A DNA stretch of 64,000 bases from assembly GCA_900208305.1 (NCBI GenBank), contig OAPG01000009.1, positions 558,001 to 622,000 of the forward strand, in the 5' to 3' direction. Position numbers and translations under genes: made by a program. Within the stretch, counting starts at the first letter, position 1, and every line of letters starts with the position of its first letter. A model generated the notes under the pieces. The model was not told where the DNA came from. It ran no database searches and saw nothing but the letters and a program-made list of their open reading frames with translations. Shown here one piece after another: positions 51,953 through 62,183 of the stretch. Source of the stretch: Melanopsichium pennsylvanicum. Lineage: Eukaryota > Basidiomycota > Ustilaginomycetes > Ustilaginales.

Positions 51953-53323
51953 ATGGCCGACTCTGCACTACATGACAGACTCGACCGCCTCATCGCCCTC
52001 CTTGAGCAGCAGCAGGTAGACAATGCCGCACTCAAGGCTCGGCTCGACCAACAGGAGACTCCATCCCCTGGTCGACGAGCCAGGGAGCATGATCTAAGCT
52101 CCCCGACCCGTCGAGCCTCGCAGCAGGCGGATGAGTCCTACCTCGGTGGTCTCGAGACACCCACGCCTGCGACTAGACCACACCCTCGGTCCGTCACCTT
52201 CGACATTCTCGACCGACGAGCGTACACCGACCAAGAGAAGTACGCTACGCCTACTGGACCTTGGTATGTCAAACCGGTGACCCCGGAGGCATGGACCGGC
52301 ACTGGCAGTGAACAGGACACTCAGCCCCACGCTGCCCTCAAGACTCCATTCCCCAAGCTCGACACCCGCGACATCGATATCTTCATTCTCGAGGCCGACG
52401 CTTGGTTCAAGGCTAATGGTGTGTACGACCATACTTCGATGATCTTACACACGGCAGCCCAGCTCGAGGGCACCGCTCGAGAGTGGTGGAAGGGTAAGCT
52501 CCGCGTCGATCGGCATTGTCAAGGGATGCTCTTCCATGATTGGAGCCACTTCACCACCCAACTCAGGGAGCTGTACAATCAGCGCAGCGACAGGGTCGAT
52601 GCCTACAACAAACTCCTAGCGTTGAGGCTTATTACCGACACACCAGGAGCAGCAACGCGACATGTCGAGCAATTCCGAGACCTGGCAGCTCAGTGCCACA
52701 TGGAGGACCCTGAGTTCGTCATCGACCTCTTCCGAGGGAGCCTTACTCGCTCACTTCAGGAGAAGTTTGAGCGTAACCCACCTGAAGACCAGTGGGCCTG
52801 GTACCGGGAGGTCGAGGACATTGATCGCCAGCGTATGCGGCATCAGCAGAATGCTGTCCGCTTCGCCCCAACCCCAGCAATCAGGACTGCTCATACCGAA
52901 CCGGGCATTCCCCAGAGAACTGGCTCTCGACCGTTGCCCCCTCATCTGGCACAGAAGCTGCCGGTACGGGAAGCACCACCGAGACCTCGCAACGACCGAA
53001 GGGTCGTCCCCGGCCCGACGACATTTAACAGCGACGCTTGTAGGGTCTGCGGCAAGACCGGGCATTGGCAGCGGAACTGTCCAGACGCCAAGCCAACGGT
53101 TTACCCGGCTAGACCATCAGGACCACAGATGCGAGCGCACGTGGTGTTGGAGTCGGAGAAACCACAGGACGGCTCACCAGAGGAAGGAGACGGAGCTGAA
53201 GACCATCGCAAAGACGATGGCGGTCTTGAAGACCACTTTGACCCCAACCTCTTCGCCGACGATCACGACGCAGGCGAGCCCTACCACGAGGACGAGGGAA
53301 ACGACCTTGGAGCGATGCAATGA
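51953..53323 (+). CDS. gag: Gypsy3 gag
   Basis: 456 residues from ATG at 51953. The N-terminus has a short coiled-coil-like stretch (LDRLIALLEQQQVDN). The gag core (about 130-290) includes TAREWWKGKL and the LYNQRSD pattern. One zinc knuckle CRVCGKTGHWQRNC lies near 365, and the C-terminus is acidic. The in-frame GAG GGA AAC near the end is the frameshift heptamer; the stop TGA follows six codons later. Confidence 0.93.
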   Translation: MADSALHDRLDRLIALLEQQQVDNAALKARLDQQETPSPGRRAREHDLSSPTRRASQQADESYLGGLETPTPATRPHPRSVTFDILDRRAYTDQEKYATPTGPWYVKPVTPEAWTGTGSEQDTQPHAALKTPFPKLDTRDIDIFILEADAWFKANGVYDHTSMILHTAAQLEGTAREWWKGKLRVDRHCQGMLFHDWSHFTTQLRELYNQRSDRVDAYNKLLALRLITDTPGAATRHVEQFRDLAAQCHMEDPEFVIDLFRGSLTRSLQEKFERNPPEDQWAWYREVEDIDRQRMRHQQNAVRFAPTPAIRTAHTEPGIPQRTGSRPLPPHLAQKLPVREAPPRPRNDRRVVPGPTTFNSDACRVCGKTGHWQRNCPDAKPTVYPARPSGPQMRAHVVLESEKPQDGSPEEGDGAEDHRKDDGGLEDHFDPNLFADDHDAGEPYHEDEGNDLGAMQ

Positions 53324-53342
53324 TGGCATGCATCGCTCTAAG
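53296..53342 (+). promoter_or_regulatory. -1 ribosomal frameshift signal with long stem-loop, Gypsy3
   Basis: Heptamer G GGA AAC (53296-53302) in gag frame. After 3 nt a stem of up to 14 pairs (53306-53319 with 53329-53342, one G-U) closes a 9-nt loop; the inner 10 pairs, GAGCGATGCA with TGCATCGCTC, are perfect. The gag stop and an ATG of the pol frame lie in the loop. The -1 frame is open from the heptamer into pol. Confidence 0.87.
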
Positions 53343-53779
53343 ACCGCCTTCGCCATCACCTTGTATATGTCAAGATTGTTCATTATGTTTCTCTGCAGCT
53401 TCCGGTGCCTCAGTACTCGAGCTAGCAGGTACGGTCAACCACCATCCTGCTAGCATTCTTGCCGACACCGGCGCTGCATTGTCTATAGTTTCAGCTCCGT
53501 TTGTTCGCAAGTACTCGATAACCACAAAACCCATAAAAAACAGAACCGTACACGGAGTGACCGGACATTCCCTCACGATCACAAGCGCTGCTGACGTCGA
53601 CGTAGTCATAGGAGGACAACACCTAGGGATGCTCAAGGTCGCCGTCGCTGACGCTAGCGACTACGATTTCATCCTGGGGTACAATGAACTACGACGCCTA
53701 CAGCCAACGGTCCATTGGGATACTGGACAGCTCGATTTCGGAAAAACCAACGAGATCCGGTCAGACGCGGTCGTTCAAG

Positions 53780-53826
53780 GGATTTCACCGAAATCCGCCG
53801 AGACCGGCCGATCTGCCGAATCTCGA
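53780..53826 (+). repeat. micro-repeat copy inside pol (protease-RT linker)
   Basis: About 47 bp, GGATTTCACCGAAATCC...GCCGAATCTC, similar to 51097-51145 in the LTR and 55473-55518 in pol. Its ends form an imperfect inverted repeat. Confidence 0.7.
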
Positions 53827-55472
53827 GCAAACTTAGTAGTACATGGCTACAAGTTCGTCGACGCCAACGAGCTCGTTCAGGCGGCACTACGGGATGGCCC
53901 CATAGGGGTCATGCTAATCAGCGCTCCTCCGACGTCGCTCCCGTCGTTTGGCTTTGTCCCCACGGGAGGCGACAAAGGCATAGAGATGGAAACGACACTA
54001 GAAGAGCCTCCCACTGCCGTCGACATCCCAGCCCCGTACTACCCCCTCAAGGATGTATTTGACGAGGTCGAAGCGGACAAGCTTCCCCCTCACACGAAGC
54101 ACGACTTGCACATCGAGCTACTACCCAGTTCGACGCCACCTCAAGGTCCGCTATATCTCAAGGGCCCTAAGGAGATGGCCGAGCTGAGGAAGTACCTCGA
54201 AGAGAATCTCGAGAAAGGATTCATTCGGCCCTCAAAGAGCCCGGCGCGATCACCCGTCCTTTTCGTGCCTAAGAAGGACGGCGGCCTGCGACTCTGCGTA
54301 GACTACCGCGGTCTCAACGAGGTCACGGTCAAGAACCGAGCTCCACTGCCTCTAATCGAGGAGCAGCTGTTCCTCCTACGAAAAGCGAAGATCTATACCA
54401 AGCTGGACCTAAAGGCAGCTTACAACTTGGTTAGGATCGCCGACGGGGACGAATGGAAAACCGCGTTTGGAACTCAACTCGGACTGTATGAGTATCTGGT
54501 CATGCCATTCGGATTGGCAAATGCGCCCGCGCACTTCCAATCGCTCATCAACACCATCTACCGCGACATCATTGGCGTATACGTGGTAGTATACCTTGAC
54601 GGCTTCCTGATCTTCAGCGACAACGAGAAGGAACACATCGAGCACGTCAGGACGGTGCTCAGTAGGCTCAAGGTATGGCGGTTATTTGCCAAACTCTCGA
54701 AGTGCGTGTTCCATACCGATACTGTTGAGTTCCTTGGCTACATCATCAAGCCGTCAGGTATCGAGATGGACCCCGACAAGATCAGGACTATCAAGGAATG
54801 GCCGATGCCGGAGTCTATACACGACATCCAACGCTTCCTCGGGTTCGCCAACTTCTATCGCAGATTCATCTCTCACTTTGCACGTATAGCGAGACCGCTC
54901 ACTTCCCTCGTTAAGCCCACAGAGCGATTCAAGAAGTTCGACCTCCCTGACGACGCTCGCGCTGCTTTCCACAAGCTGGTGGAAATGTTCACCACCGCTG
55001 GGGTTCTCAAACACTTCGACTACCATCGTCCTACCCGGTTGGAAACGGACGCAAGCGACTTTGCTCTCGCTGGAGTACTCAAACAAGAGCACGACGGACG
55101 ATGGCACCCAATAGCATTCTACTCGCGCAAGATGGCATCGGCGGAGAAGAACTACGAGATCCATGACAAGGAACTCCTCGCTGTTGTCGTCTGTCTCAAC
55201 CACTGGCGGCACATGCTTGCAGGACTACCTAGTCAGCTCATTATTCTCACTGATCACGAGGCGCTCAAATACTTCAAGTCTCAGCGGAAGATCACAGGTC
55301 GGCAGGCTCGATGGTCAGTGTTACTCGCTGACTTCGACTTCGTACTCCAATACAGACCGGGAGATAAAGCGGGAGAGCCAGATGCGTTGACACGACGAAG
55401 TGATATGCAGCCGACCGCAGAAGAAGACCTACACAACGTCCGACAGCTGTTACCGGCACGAGTATTTGCCGA

Positions 55473-55518
55473 GGATTTCACCGAAATTCGCCAAGAAAGA
55501 GCTACTCGCCGAATCTCA
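55473..55518 (+). repeat. micro-repeat copy inside pol (RNase H-IN linker)
   Basis: GGATTTCACCGAAATTCGCC...CGCCGAATCTC. It coincides with the zone where the pol frame shifts. Confidence 0.7.
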
Positions 55519-57049
55519 AATAAATATGCTAAAACCAATGATGTCCGATATCGCGGAGGGAGGGCTGGTCCAACTCGTAAAGACTTTCCAGCCGCTTGAT
55601 GCCAAGCTCGCAGAGCTTCATCAGAAACAACCTTTCGAAGTTAGACATGGCCTGTGGTATCGCGACGGTCGGCTAGTGGTGCCGCAAGTCACATTACCAG
55701 GTAAGAAAGGTCAACGCAACACTCGGAGTGCCGCCGAGGCAAAAGATCGCTCGCTCTCGGTGGAGCACCTGAGGTACATGGTAATGTCCCAATGCCACAA
55801 CGGCGCTACCGCTGGCCATGCTGGTCGAGACGCCACCCTCGAGCTCACAAGGCGGCATTATTGGTGGCCGAATATGGCGGCATGGGTTGCTGACTATGTA
55901 GCAAGCTGCCCAGTGTGCGCTCGATATAAAGCACCGCGACACCGACCATATGGCCTTTTGCAGCCGCTGTCGACGCCGTCAAGACCCTGGAATTCCATCT
56001 CGATGGATTTCATTGAAGGGTTACCTAAATCGGAGGGGTATGACTCGATCTTCGTGGTGGTTGACCGGTTGACCAAATATGCCATCTTAACCCCGACGTA
56101 CAAGACAATAACGTCGGAGCAGACGGCAAAGATGCTCAAAGACCAAGTTATGTCCCGTTTCGGGGTACCGGAGCACATTGTCTCAGACCGCGGCCGACAA
56201 TTCGTCTCGGCAGCATGGAAAGAGTTCACCGACAAGCTGGTCATCCACCACTCGCTCAGCACAGCCTACCACCCACAGACGGACGGGCAAACGGAGCGAG
56301 TCAATCAAGTTGTCGAGCAGTACCTCCGTATGTACTGCAACTACGAGCAGGACAACTGGGTAACCTGGCTGCCGATGGCCGAGTTCGTTTACAACAACAC
56401 GGTCCACAGCAGCATAGGAGTCTCGCCTTTCTTTGCCTGCTACGGGTGGAATCCAAAGTCACACCCCAATCTCCCAGAACAAGTCGGTGTGCTCGACCCC
56501 AAGAGAAAAGAGTTTGCCACCCGAAGAAAAGAATTTACGGAGTACCTACAGGAGCAAATCAGGTATGCTCAAAGCCGAACCGTTGAGCAATATAACCGCA
56601 AACGAAAGGACATCGAGTTCAAAGTTGGAGACATGGTCTACGTCAACCGAAAGAACTGGAAGACAGCTCGACCCAGTCCCAAACTCGACACAAAGTTAGC
56701 AGGCCCGTTCCCCATCCTCGAACAAATCGGCAGAAGAGCATACCGGCTCCAACTCCCAGCAAGTTTGCGCGTACACGACGTTTTCCATGTCTCAATGCTC
56801 GAGCCTCAAAGGGCAAGCTCACTCCCACAGCGCTCCACACTCGAAGTCACGCCGCCCCTACTGGACGACACTCTAGAATTCGAGGTAGAGGCTATTGTGG
56901 GAAAGCGAAAACAAGGTAGGCAAGTGCAGTACAAAGTCCAATGGAGGGGCTACCCCAAGGAGGCAGCCTCGTGGGAACTGACAGACTGTCTCAACTGCCC
57001 AGACCTCATCCGGAGGTATGAGGAATCGGCGGGGGGATGGAGACACTAA

Positions 57050-57498
57050 GCTGAAGAGGATCTTGCGAGCCGCGATGCATGCCATCACAGGAGAGTAAGA
57101 TGGTGAGAAGCTCGACAAGGACGAAGCTCGACAAGGACGATGTCGAGCGGCGAAGGTAGAAGGTTGCAGGAATCGAGATCCGGACAATGACCCCGACTCA
57201 CCCGACTCAGGGAATTTCCACAAAATCCGCCGAGTACTGCAGAATTCAACGGATCTCAGAAAAAATTAAAAAAAAAAAAATCGCGGGGTAACGAGAACCT
57301 AAAAAGTCACGAAATTCGCCGAGGAATGCATGATCCAAAGGATCTCAGGCCTTAACGGGCGATGCGAGTCGACAAGTATATTTCTCAGAGTTGTCGCACC
57401 TGTTGCACACCGAAAGTCACACAATCAAGCTCACACTAGGTTCAATGGGTAACGAGGCACTGCCATTGCAACAAGTCAACACAGCCAGCGGGCACAGA
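57050..57498 (+). repeat. Gypsy3 3' non-coding with micro-repeats
   Basis: Contains a 16-nt sequence (57072-57087) exactly complementary to 53321-53336 of the frameshift hairpin, a 16-bp tandem duplicate (57107-57122, 57123-57138), and two micro-repeat copies ending CGGATCTCAG or AGGATCTCAG (57211-57259, 57306-57349). Confidence 0.75.
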
Positions 57499-57738
57499 CT
57501 ACTCCGCAGACTTGGGGGCTAACGAAGACCCAGGTACCGAAGGAGGCTCGATATCCTCGAAGGGCGATCGCATGGACCGCATTTGCCGCTGACGATCGAA
57601 GTATTCCTCGATCGTCGTCAGTACCGGTACGCGCCGACCGCGAGGCGAGGCAGACCAAACGATACGCATCGCGTGCGCCCAGGTCAGGTCCTCCACACCG
57701 TTCGAGTCACGGTCGAGCCTACGTACCTCTCCCAATCC

Positions 57739-58640
57739 TCAACCTCCCGCTCCCGTGACGTGAGCGCGCTCGACGCCACGCTCGCCTTGATGCAGGTGGC
57801 AAGGAGGAGCGTCGCCAGCGTAAACCGTCGTCGGTAACGCCCTCGCAGTTCGCACGCATTTCTTGTGGCCGCCAAGATGGCAGTGCACACAAGCGCGCGG
57901 AGTTCTGCCCTTGCCACCGGCAGAAAGTACGTCAGCGAAGGCCAACGCGAAACAACTGGGACAAAGAAAGGGGAGAACCATAGTCAGCAGCGAGTATCGA
58001 ACGTAGAAGGGGGCAGTGGTACTTACGGTATACCAAGCTTGGCGCAGCGGGCGCATTGCCAGCTCGGCCAAGGCATGCAGCCTTCGGTTAGCCGAAGGAG
58101 GACCAGACGATGCAGTCGACCGGCCGTCACAGAACCCTCCGATACCACCCAAGTGGGGGGCCAGGCCTCGCACGCTACAAACACCAGCAACACCGGAGCG
58201 ATAAGCGACTCCGCCCACAGCGCAATCTCGAGGTAGTTGGGCACATGAGGCCCAACGAGCGGAGCGACAGGGTCCTCCCCGACCTCGCTAATCCTCCCTA
58301 CGACCGACTCCTCCACCTCCATCGCCTCCAGTCGCTCTTCCTCCTCCTCCGCGGCATCGTTTCCCAAAAACAGCGGTTCCAGTGGCCGCGGCGTCGACCG
58401 CAACGCGACGAGCTGCTTGGCAGCAACAATCTCAAGGGGCTGCTTGCCAGCAGCAGGGGACGACGGAGCTGTGGCCTCGAGGCCGACAGCCGAAGGTGTT
58501 GCCACTGCCCGAGTGGCAGGGTTGCGTTCGCAAAGCCTGACGCTACGGCGCACAGGCTCTTCTGCCCTGAGGGCAGGCATTCGTGTTGACGCTGGTCGCG
58601 ATGACGCAGCGGAAGTGGCGGTATTTGAAGTGTTGGGCAT
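57739..58640 (-). CDS. antisense spliced cargo gene of Gypsy3, double CX2CX6-7C protein
   Basis: Opposite to gag-pol and placed as in Gypsy1, just inside the 3' LTR. ATG at 58640; exon 1 58640-58027 and exon 2 57955-57739, joined across a 71-nt intron (GTAAGT, CTGAC branch, CCCAG) in phase 2, giving 276 residues. Splicing completes the first motif, CARCAKLGIPC. The second, CVHCHLGGHKKC, follows 20 residues on. Spacings CX2CX6C and CX2CX7C equal those of the Gypsy1 cargo protein. The N-terminal half is Ala/Ser/Pro-rich with an acidic run (AAEEEEERLEAMEVEE). Downstream minus-strand frames (57917-57684, 57735-57499) contain a plausible helical continuation, so exon 2 may carry a frame error and the true end may be near 57499. 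Confidence 0.68.
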
Positions 58641-58728
58641 TGTGATGGTTGGAGAGCGCTGTTGGTGGAAGAACAAGTCGGGGGAACACCCGCCGACCCT
58701 ATTTAAGCCTCAACGGAGCTCGGCTCTC

Positions 58729-58741
58729 GAAGGGGGGGTAG
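58729..58741 (+). promoter_or_regulatory. Gypsy3 polypurine tract
   Basis: GAAGGGGGGGTAG directly before the 3' LTR. Confidence 0.65.
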
Positions 58742-59754
58742 TGTCACGGGAGTGGGTCCCAAGGAAGAGGTCTGCGCAGACCAGAGATGTTGAATCAGCT
58801 GAGATCCGGTGGGAGAGCATGTCTCGACGGATCTCAGGGAGATCTGGTGGATATTGGTGGGCTCATGGGATTTAAGGTTAGCGCAGGACCGAGAAGTTGA
58901 ATCGGACAAAATCCGGTGAGAGAGCAGGTCTCAACGGATCTCACGGAAATTCGGCGAATGGCAGCGACTCGCCGGATATCGAAGGTATCGATGGCAAGGG
59001 GAGCATCTGCGATGGCGGCGACCAACGCCACGCCGGAACGACACGTGGGCCGATCGACGCCCAGGGGGCAACGGAGAGGGAGCACGCGGGCGTGCTCGGA
59101 AGCACCCTGCCGAAGGGGCTAGGGGCAGTCTTATCGTGCGGGGGTCCAAGCTCGACGCACGCAGGTCGTACAGTACCAATGGACCTTGCACACGATACAT
59201 ATATATATAAATACTCTGTTCCCCGCTATCGGATGAGCGGAAGCTCATCCACTCTATCTTATATCTCAGTCACACATAGTTATCAGTACGTCGTACTTAC
59301 CATACTCTTCACACGTCGCACATTGCAATACCATTTATTGCGATCCATATAGTCTGTGTCCCCGTCGGTGAACGGAGAACAACGTATAGACGTCGTCGAC
59401 ACCACAATCGACGCTGTAGCACCTCAACTACAGGCGGAACCTCAACCGCGGGCCTGGCACCACAACCAGTCCCTCATAACTCCACCGGCGACGACAGCTG
59501 AGGTCTAACCCAGCCATCAGCAGTATCCCGTCGACGTCGTGACACTCGCGTCGACCGAATACCCAGTCCGAGCTTGCCGCGTTACCTCTGTACGGAGCGT
59601 CACCAGCGGTCAGCCGATATCCGTCGAGAGATCGCCACTCGCGGGATTCTCTTCGATATCCGTTGAGGCCAAGCTTAACCGCCGGAACTCACTGAAATCC
59701 GGCGAGTCGCGCTTTCTCACGGGAATTCGGATCTCTGGCACGCGACCGCTGACA
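58742..59754 (+). repeat. Gypsy3 3' LTR (family X)
   Basis: 1013 bp. It differs from the 5' LTR at scattered sites (more than in Gypsy1), so Gypsy3 is older. Confidence 0.95.
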
Positions 59755-60739
59755 CCCACCAATATCCACCAGATCTCCCTGAGATCTGTCAAGACATGCT
59801 CTCCCACCGGATCTCAGCCGATTCAACATCTCTGGTCTGCGCAGACCTCTTTCTTGGGACCCACTCCTGTGACAGGGAGTTCTAGCCAAGCTTGGTTTGA
59901 GGATTTGCCAAAAGCCATAGATGAGGAACAAGGACTATTGAGGGTCTTGGTACAGGATGCTGGGATTCCAGCTGGTATTGAAGGCCTAGATAGATAGTAT
60001 AGCACAAATGCGGCCAAGCTGCCATCAGTCATGGGCTCTGGAAGTCAGTACTGTAAGCACAGGGACCAGGTTTGTGTACAGTGCAAGGGCTAGTATGTAG
60101 ATAAGGGACAGGACAGCCATATTATATAAGGGCATTGCTGTGTCAGTTGTGGAGGAGCAGGGCTCAGCCACTCTACTATTCATACTCTTAGTCTCTACCT
60201 TACAAGTTGCTACAACATCTTAGTAAGTAGTCTTCTGATTGACCACTGCAATCATATAATACTGCAGCAATCCAGCAACTGTGTCCTCCTCAACTGAGGG
60301 AGTTTAATATCTGACAACTTTCAGCACCTCTACTGACATTGCAGCACCTCAACTGTAGGTAGCACCTCAACTGTGGCAACATAACCTCAACTGTAGCCAT
60401 CAACAACAGTGACAACAGCTTCTGGGCCCTCAGGAGGAGTTGCATACTGTGACCAACACCTGCATCAAGAACACTTGTGCAATGTGAAGGCTGTACATCA
60501 TGCAGATGGGCTGCATTATTGCTGAACGGAGTGTTCACAGTGACTAGTCAGCTTGGTAACATTCCATTGAATCTCAAACAAGTATTGCATAGAGTTGCAT
60601 GTTTCATTGATTCTCATACCAAATTATGATAGAACAGCCAGTTTCATATTGCAACCGGTACTTGGGTTTGGCACACCATTCTCTGACAGCTTGCACTACT
60701 CAGCTGTAACCAGAAGCACCACCAATGCATGCTGCAAAT

Positions 60740-61752
60740 GCTTGTCAGGGATTGGGAATTGGGGACTCAACCAAAACATAGTGAGTGGCAAAACCACTAC
60801 ACCAGCTAGAACTATAGTGTCAGGGGCCAATGTGCCTAACTTGGGGTTCAATTTAATATCTGACGAAACCTGGGCTTTTATTGTGTTTCAAAATGAAACC
60901 TGCTGGAAGTGCATGTTCTATTGTGTTTCAAAATGAAACCTGCTGGAAGTGCGTGTTCTATCGTGTTTCAAAATGAAACCTGCTGGAACCGTTCCAAATT
61001 GACTAGCCTCTGTGAACACTTGTTCAGCGGTAGTGCGGCTTGTCTGAATGATCATATGACCTGCGCTATACACAAGTGTCCTTGATGCAAGTGCCAGTTG
61101 CTGTCTACAACGTCTCCTGGGAACTTGGGAGCCGTGGTCACTGTCTGATATGGCTACAGTGTGGGTTCTGTTGCCGCAGTTGAGGTTCTGCATACAGTGG
61201 AGGTGCTGTAGTGTCAGTAGAGGTGCTGACAATTGTTGATGGTGTTTGGCTTCTCCAACAAGGAAGACACTCTGCTCCTCCACAATTGAAACAAAGGCCC
61301 TCTTATATATATCAAGCCCTGCTTGGAGTTCTTATCAGGATTCCTCTTATCAGGGCCTCCTTATTGACAGCTAGCCTCCCCAGCTGCCTCTTGCCTTTGT
61401 ACACAGGGTTTGGCCCCTGCACTTGTTAGTTCTGGCTACCAGAGCCAGTAGCTGCTTATCTCTTGGCCCCAAATCCTACCAAGCCTGCTACCTGGACCCT
61501 CCATACCTGCTGGAGATCCCTCCAACCCTGGTAACGGCCCTCTACGGCCTCTGGTCCCCGTCCACGGCTTCCAGCAAGTGTCCAACCAAAATTGGCTGGA
61601 AATCCACCTTTTACCAGGATTCAATACAAAACTCGATAAAATCAAGGGGTTCATCCGGACTCGTTCTGATTCCCTATAGCACATAGCTGGTGTAGTGATT
61701 TTGCCACTCACTATGTCTTGGTAGGGTCCCCAATTCCCAATCCATGACAATG
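60740..61752. repeat. long foldback sequence split by a Y LTR
   Basis: The left arm (60740-60805) and right arm (61687-61752) are inverted copies of about 66 bp with few mismatches. Removing the Y LTR and one TSD copy leaves a near-perfect palindrome closing on ACACCAGCTA / TAGCTGGTGT with a 4-6 nt loop. It could be a MITE or an RNA hairpin source. Confidence 0.75.
60818..61681 (+). repeat. solo LTR, family Y
   Basis: 864 bp, TGTCAGGGGCC...CCTATAGCA, with TSD TATAG on the left and CATAG on the right (one mismatch). It contains a 40-bp tandem repeat at 60881, 60921 and 60961, each unit with the palindrome GTTTCAAAATGAAAC. Confidence 0.82.
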
Positions 61753-62183
61753 CACACCAGACACAGTGGGATCTCCACAATATGAAATTGCATCAGTACT
61801 ACTGGCGCACTGCTACTCCATGAAATACATTAGATAGTAATTGTTGCACCACATTGAATTGATTCCCCATTTTCCTCTATCCATACTCTCAACCCTTGCT
61901 TGTGATTGTCACATAATCTTTGAATGTTCATTCCACAATTCATTACCAATACATATGTACTATTGAACAACACTCAGAGTGTCAAGGCTACCTACAAGAA
62001 GCAGGGTGAGATTATTGCTGCACATTGGAAATTTGGAACTGTTACAAGGCCACAGGTATGACACCTGTGAGACACTGCCTGAACCTAAATTGTCTGATAG
62101 TGTTACATGAACCTACCAACAACAATAAGAGCACTCTATAGCAGCTAGTGCACACTCTTATCAGAAGATGATAGAAGGGAAAC
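61753..62183. other. gene-free spacer
   Basis: 430 bp without recognisable genes or repeats. Confidence 0.5.

Larger units (their letters stand above)
53296..57049 (+). pseudogene. pol: Gypsy3 pol (PR-RT-RNase H-IN-chromodomain), two defects
   Basis: Protease ADTGAALSIVS; RT with KLDLKAAYN but YLDG (GGC at 54601-54603) where YLDD is required; RNase H ETDASDFALAG and NYEIHDKELLAV; integrase HHCC (HAGRDAT...CPVCARYK), SMDFIEGLP, VSDRGRQF, QTERVNQ; and chromodomain FEVEAIVGKRKQGR...VQWRGYP near the C-terminus. The frame changes by +1 between 55400 and 55599, in the linker between RNase H and integrase, where a micro-repeat copy sits (55473-55518). Each half is otherwise open. The lost second aspartate of the RT box should abolish polymerase activity, so any new copy would need enzyme from a relative. 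Confidence 0.92.
50903..59754 (+). mobile_element. Gypsy3: full-length chromovirus with 1-kb LTRs
   Basis: An 8852-bp element with LTRs of 1010 and 1013 bp and TSD CCCAC (50898-50902, 59755-59759). Order: LTR, self-priming site, gag, -1 frameshift signal, pol with chromodomain, non-coding stretch with micro-repeats, antisense spliced gene, G-tract, LTR. Structurally complete, but pol carries an RT active-site change and a frame break, so it is not autonomous as it stands. Confidence 0.95.
50008..59874 (-). repeat. solo LTR, family X, split by Gypsy3
   Basis: A reverse X LTR: left part 50008-50902 (TGTCAGCGG...) and right part 59755-59874 (...CCTGTGACA), with TSD GGGAG (50003-50007, 59875-59879). 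Gypsy3, whose own LTRs are family X, inserted into it in the opposite direction. Confidence 0.94.
49953..60688 (-). repeat. family Y LTR, host of the second nest
   Basis: The left remnant is short (about 49953-50007) and the right part is 59875-60688, ending TTCTCTGACA. It is split by the X solo LTR at 50008-59874. The left end is blurred (TTATAACA for TGTTACA), and the flanks GCTTA/GCTTG may be a decayed TSD. Confidence 0.65.

Noticed and set aside
53320..53323. ATGA stop-restart as the way to make Gypsy3 Pol
   Set aside because: An in-phase slippery heptamer 18 nt upstream with a strong stem-loop, also found in Gypsy1 and Gypsy2, explains the junction better; the ATG lies in the hairpin loop.
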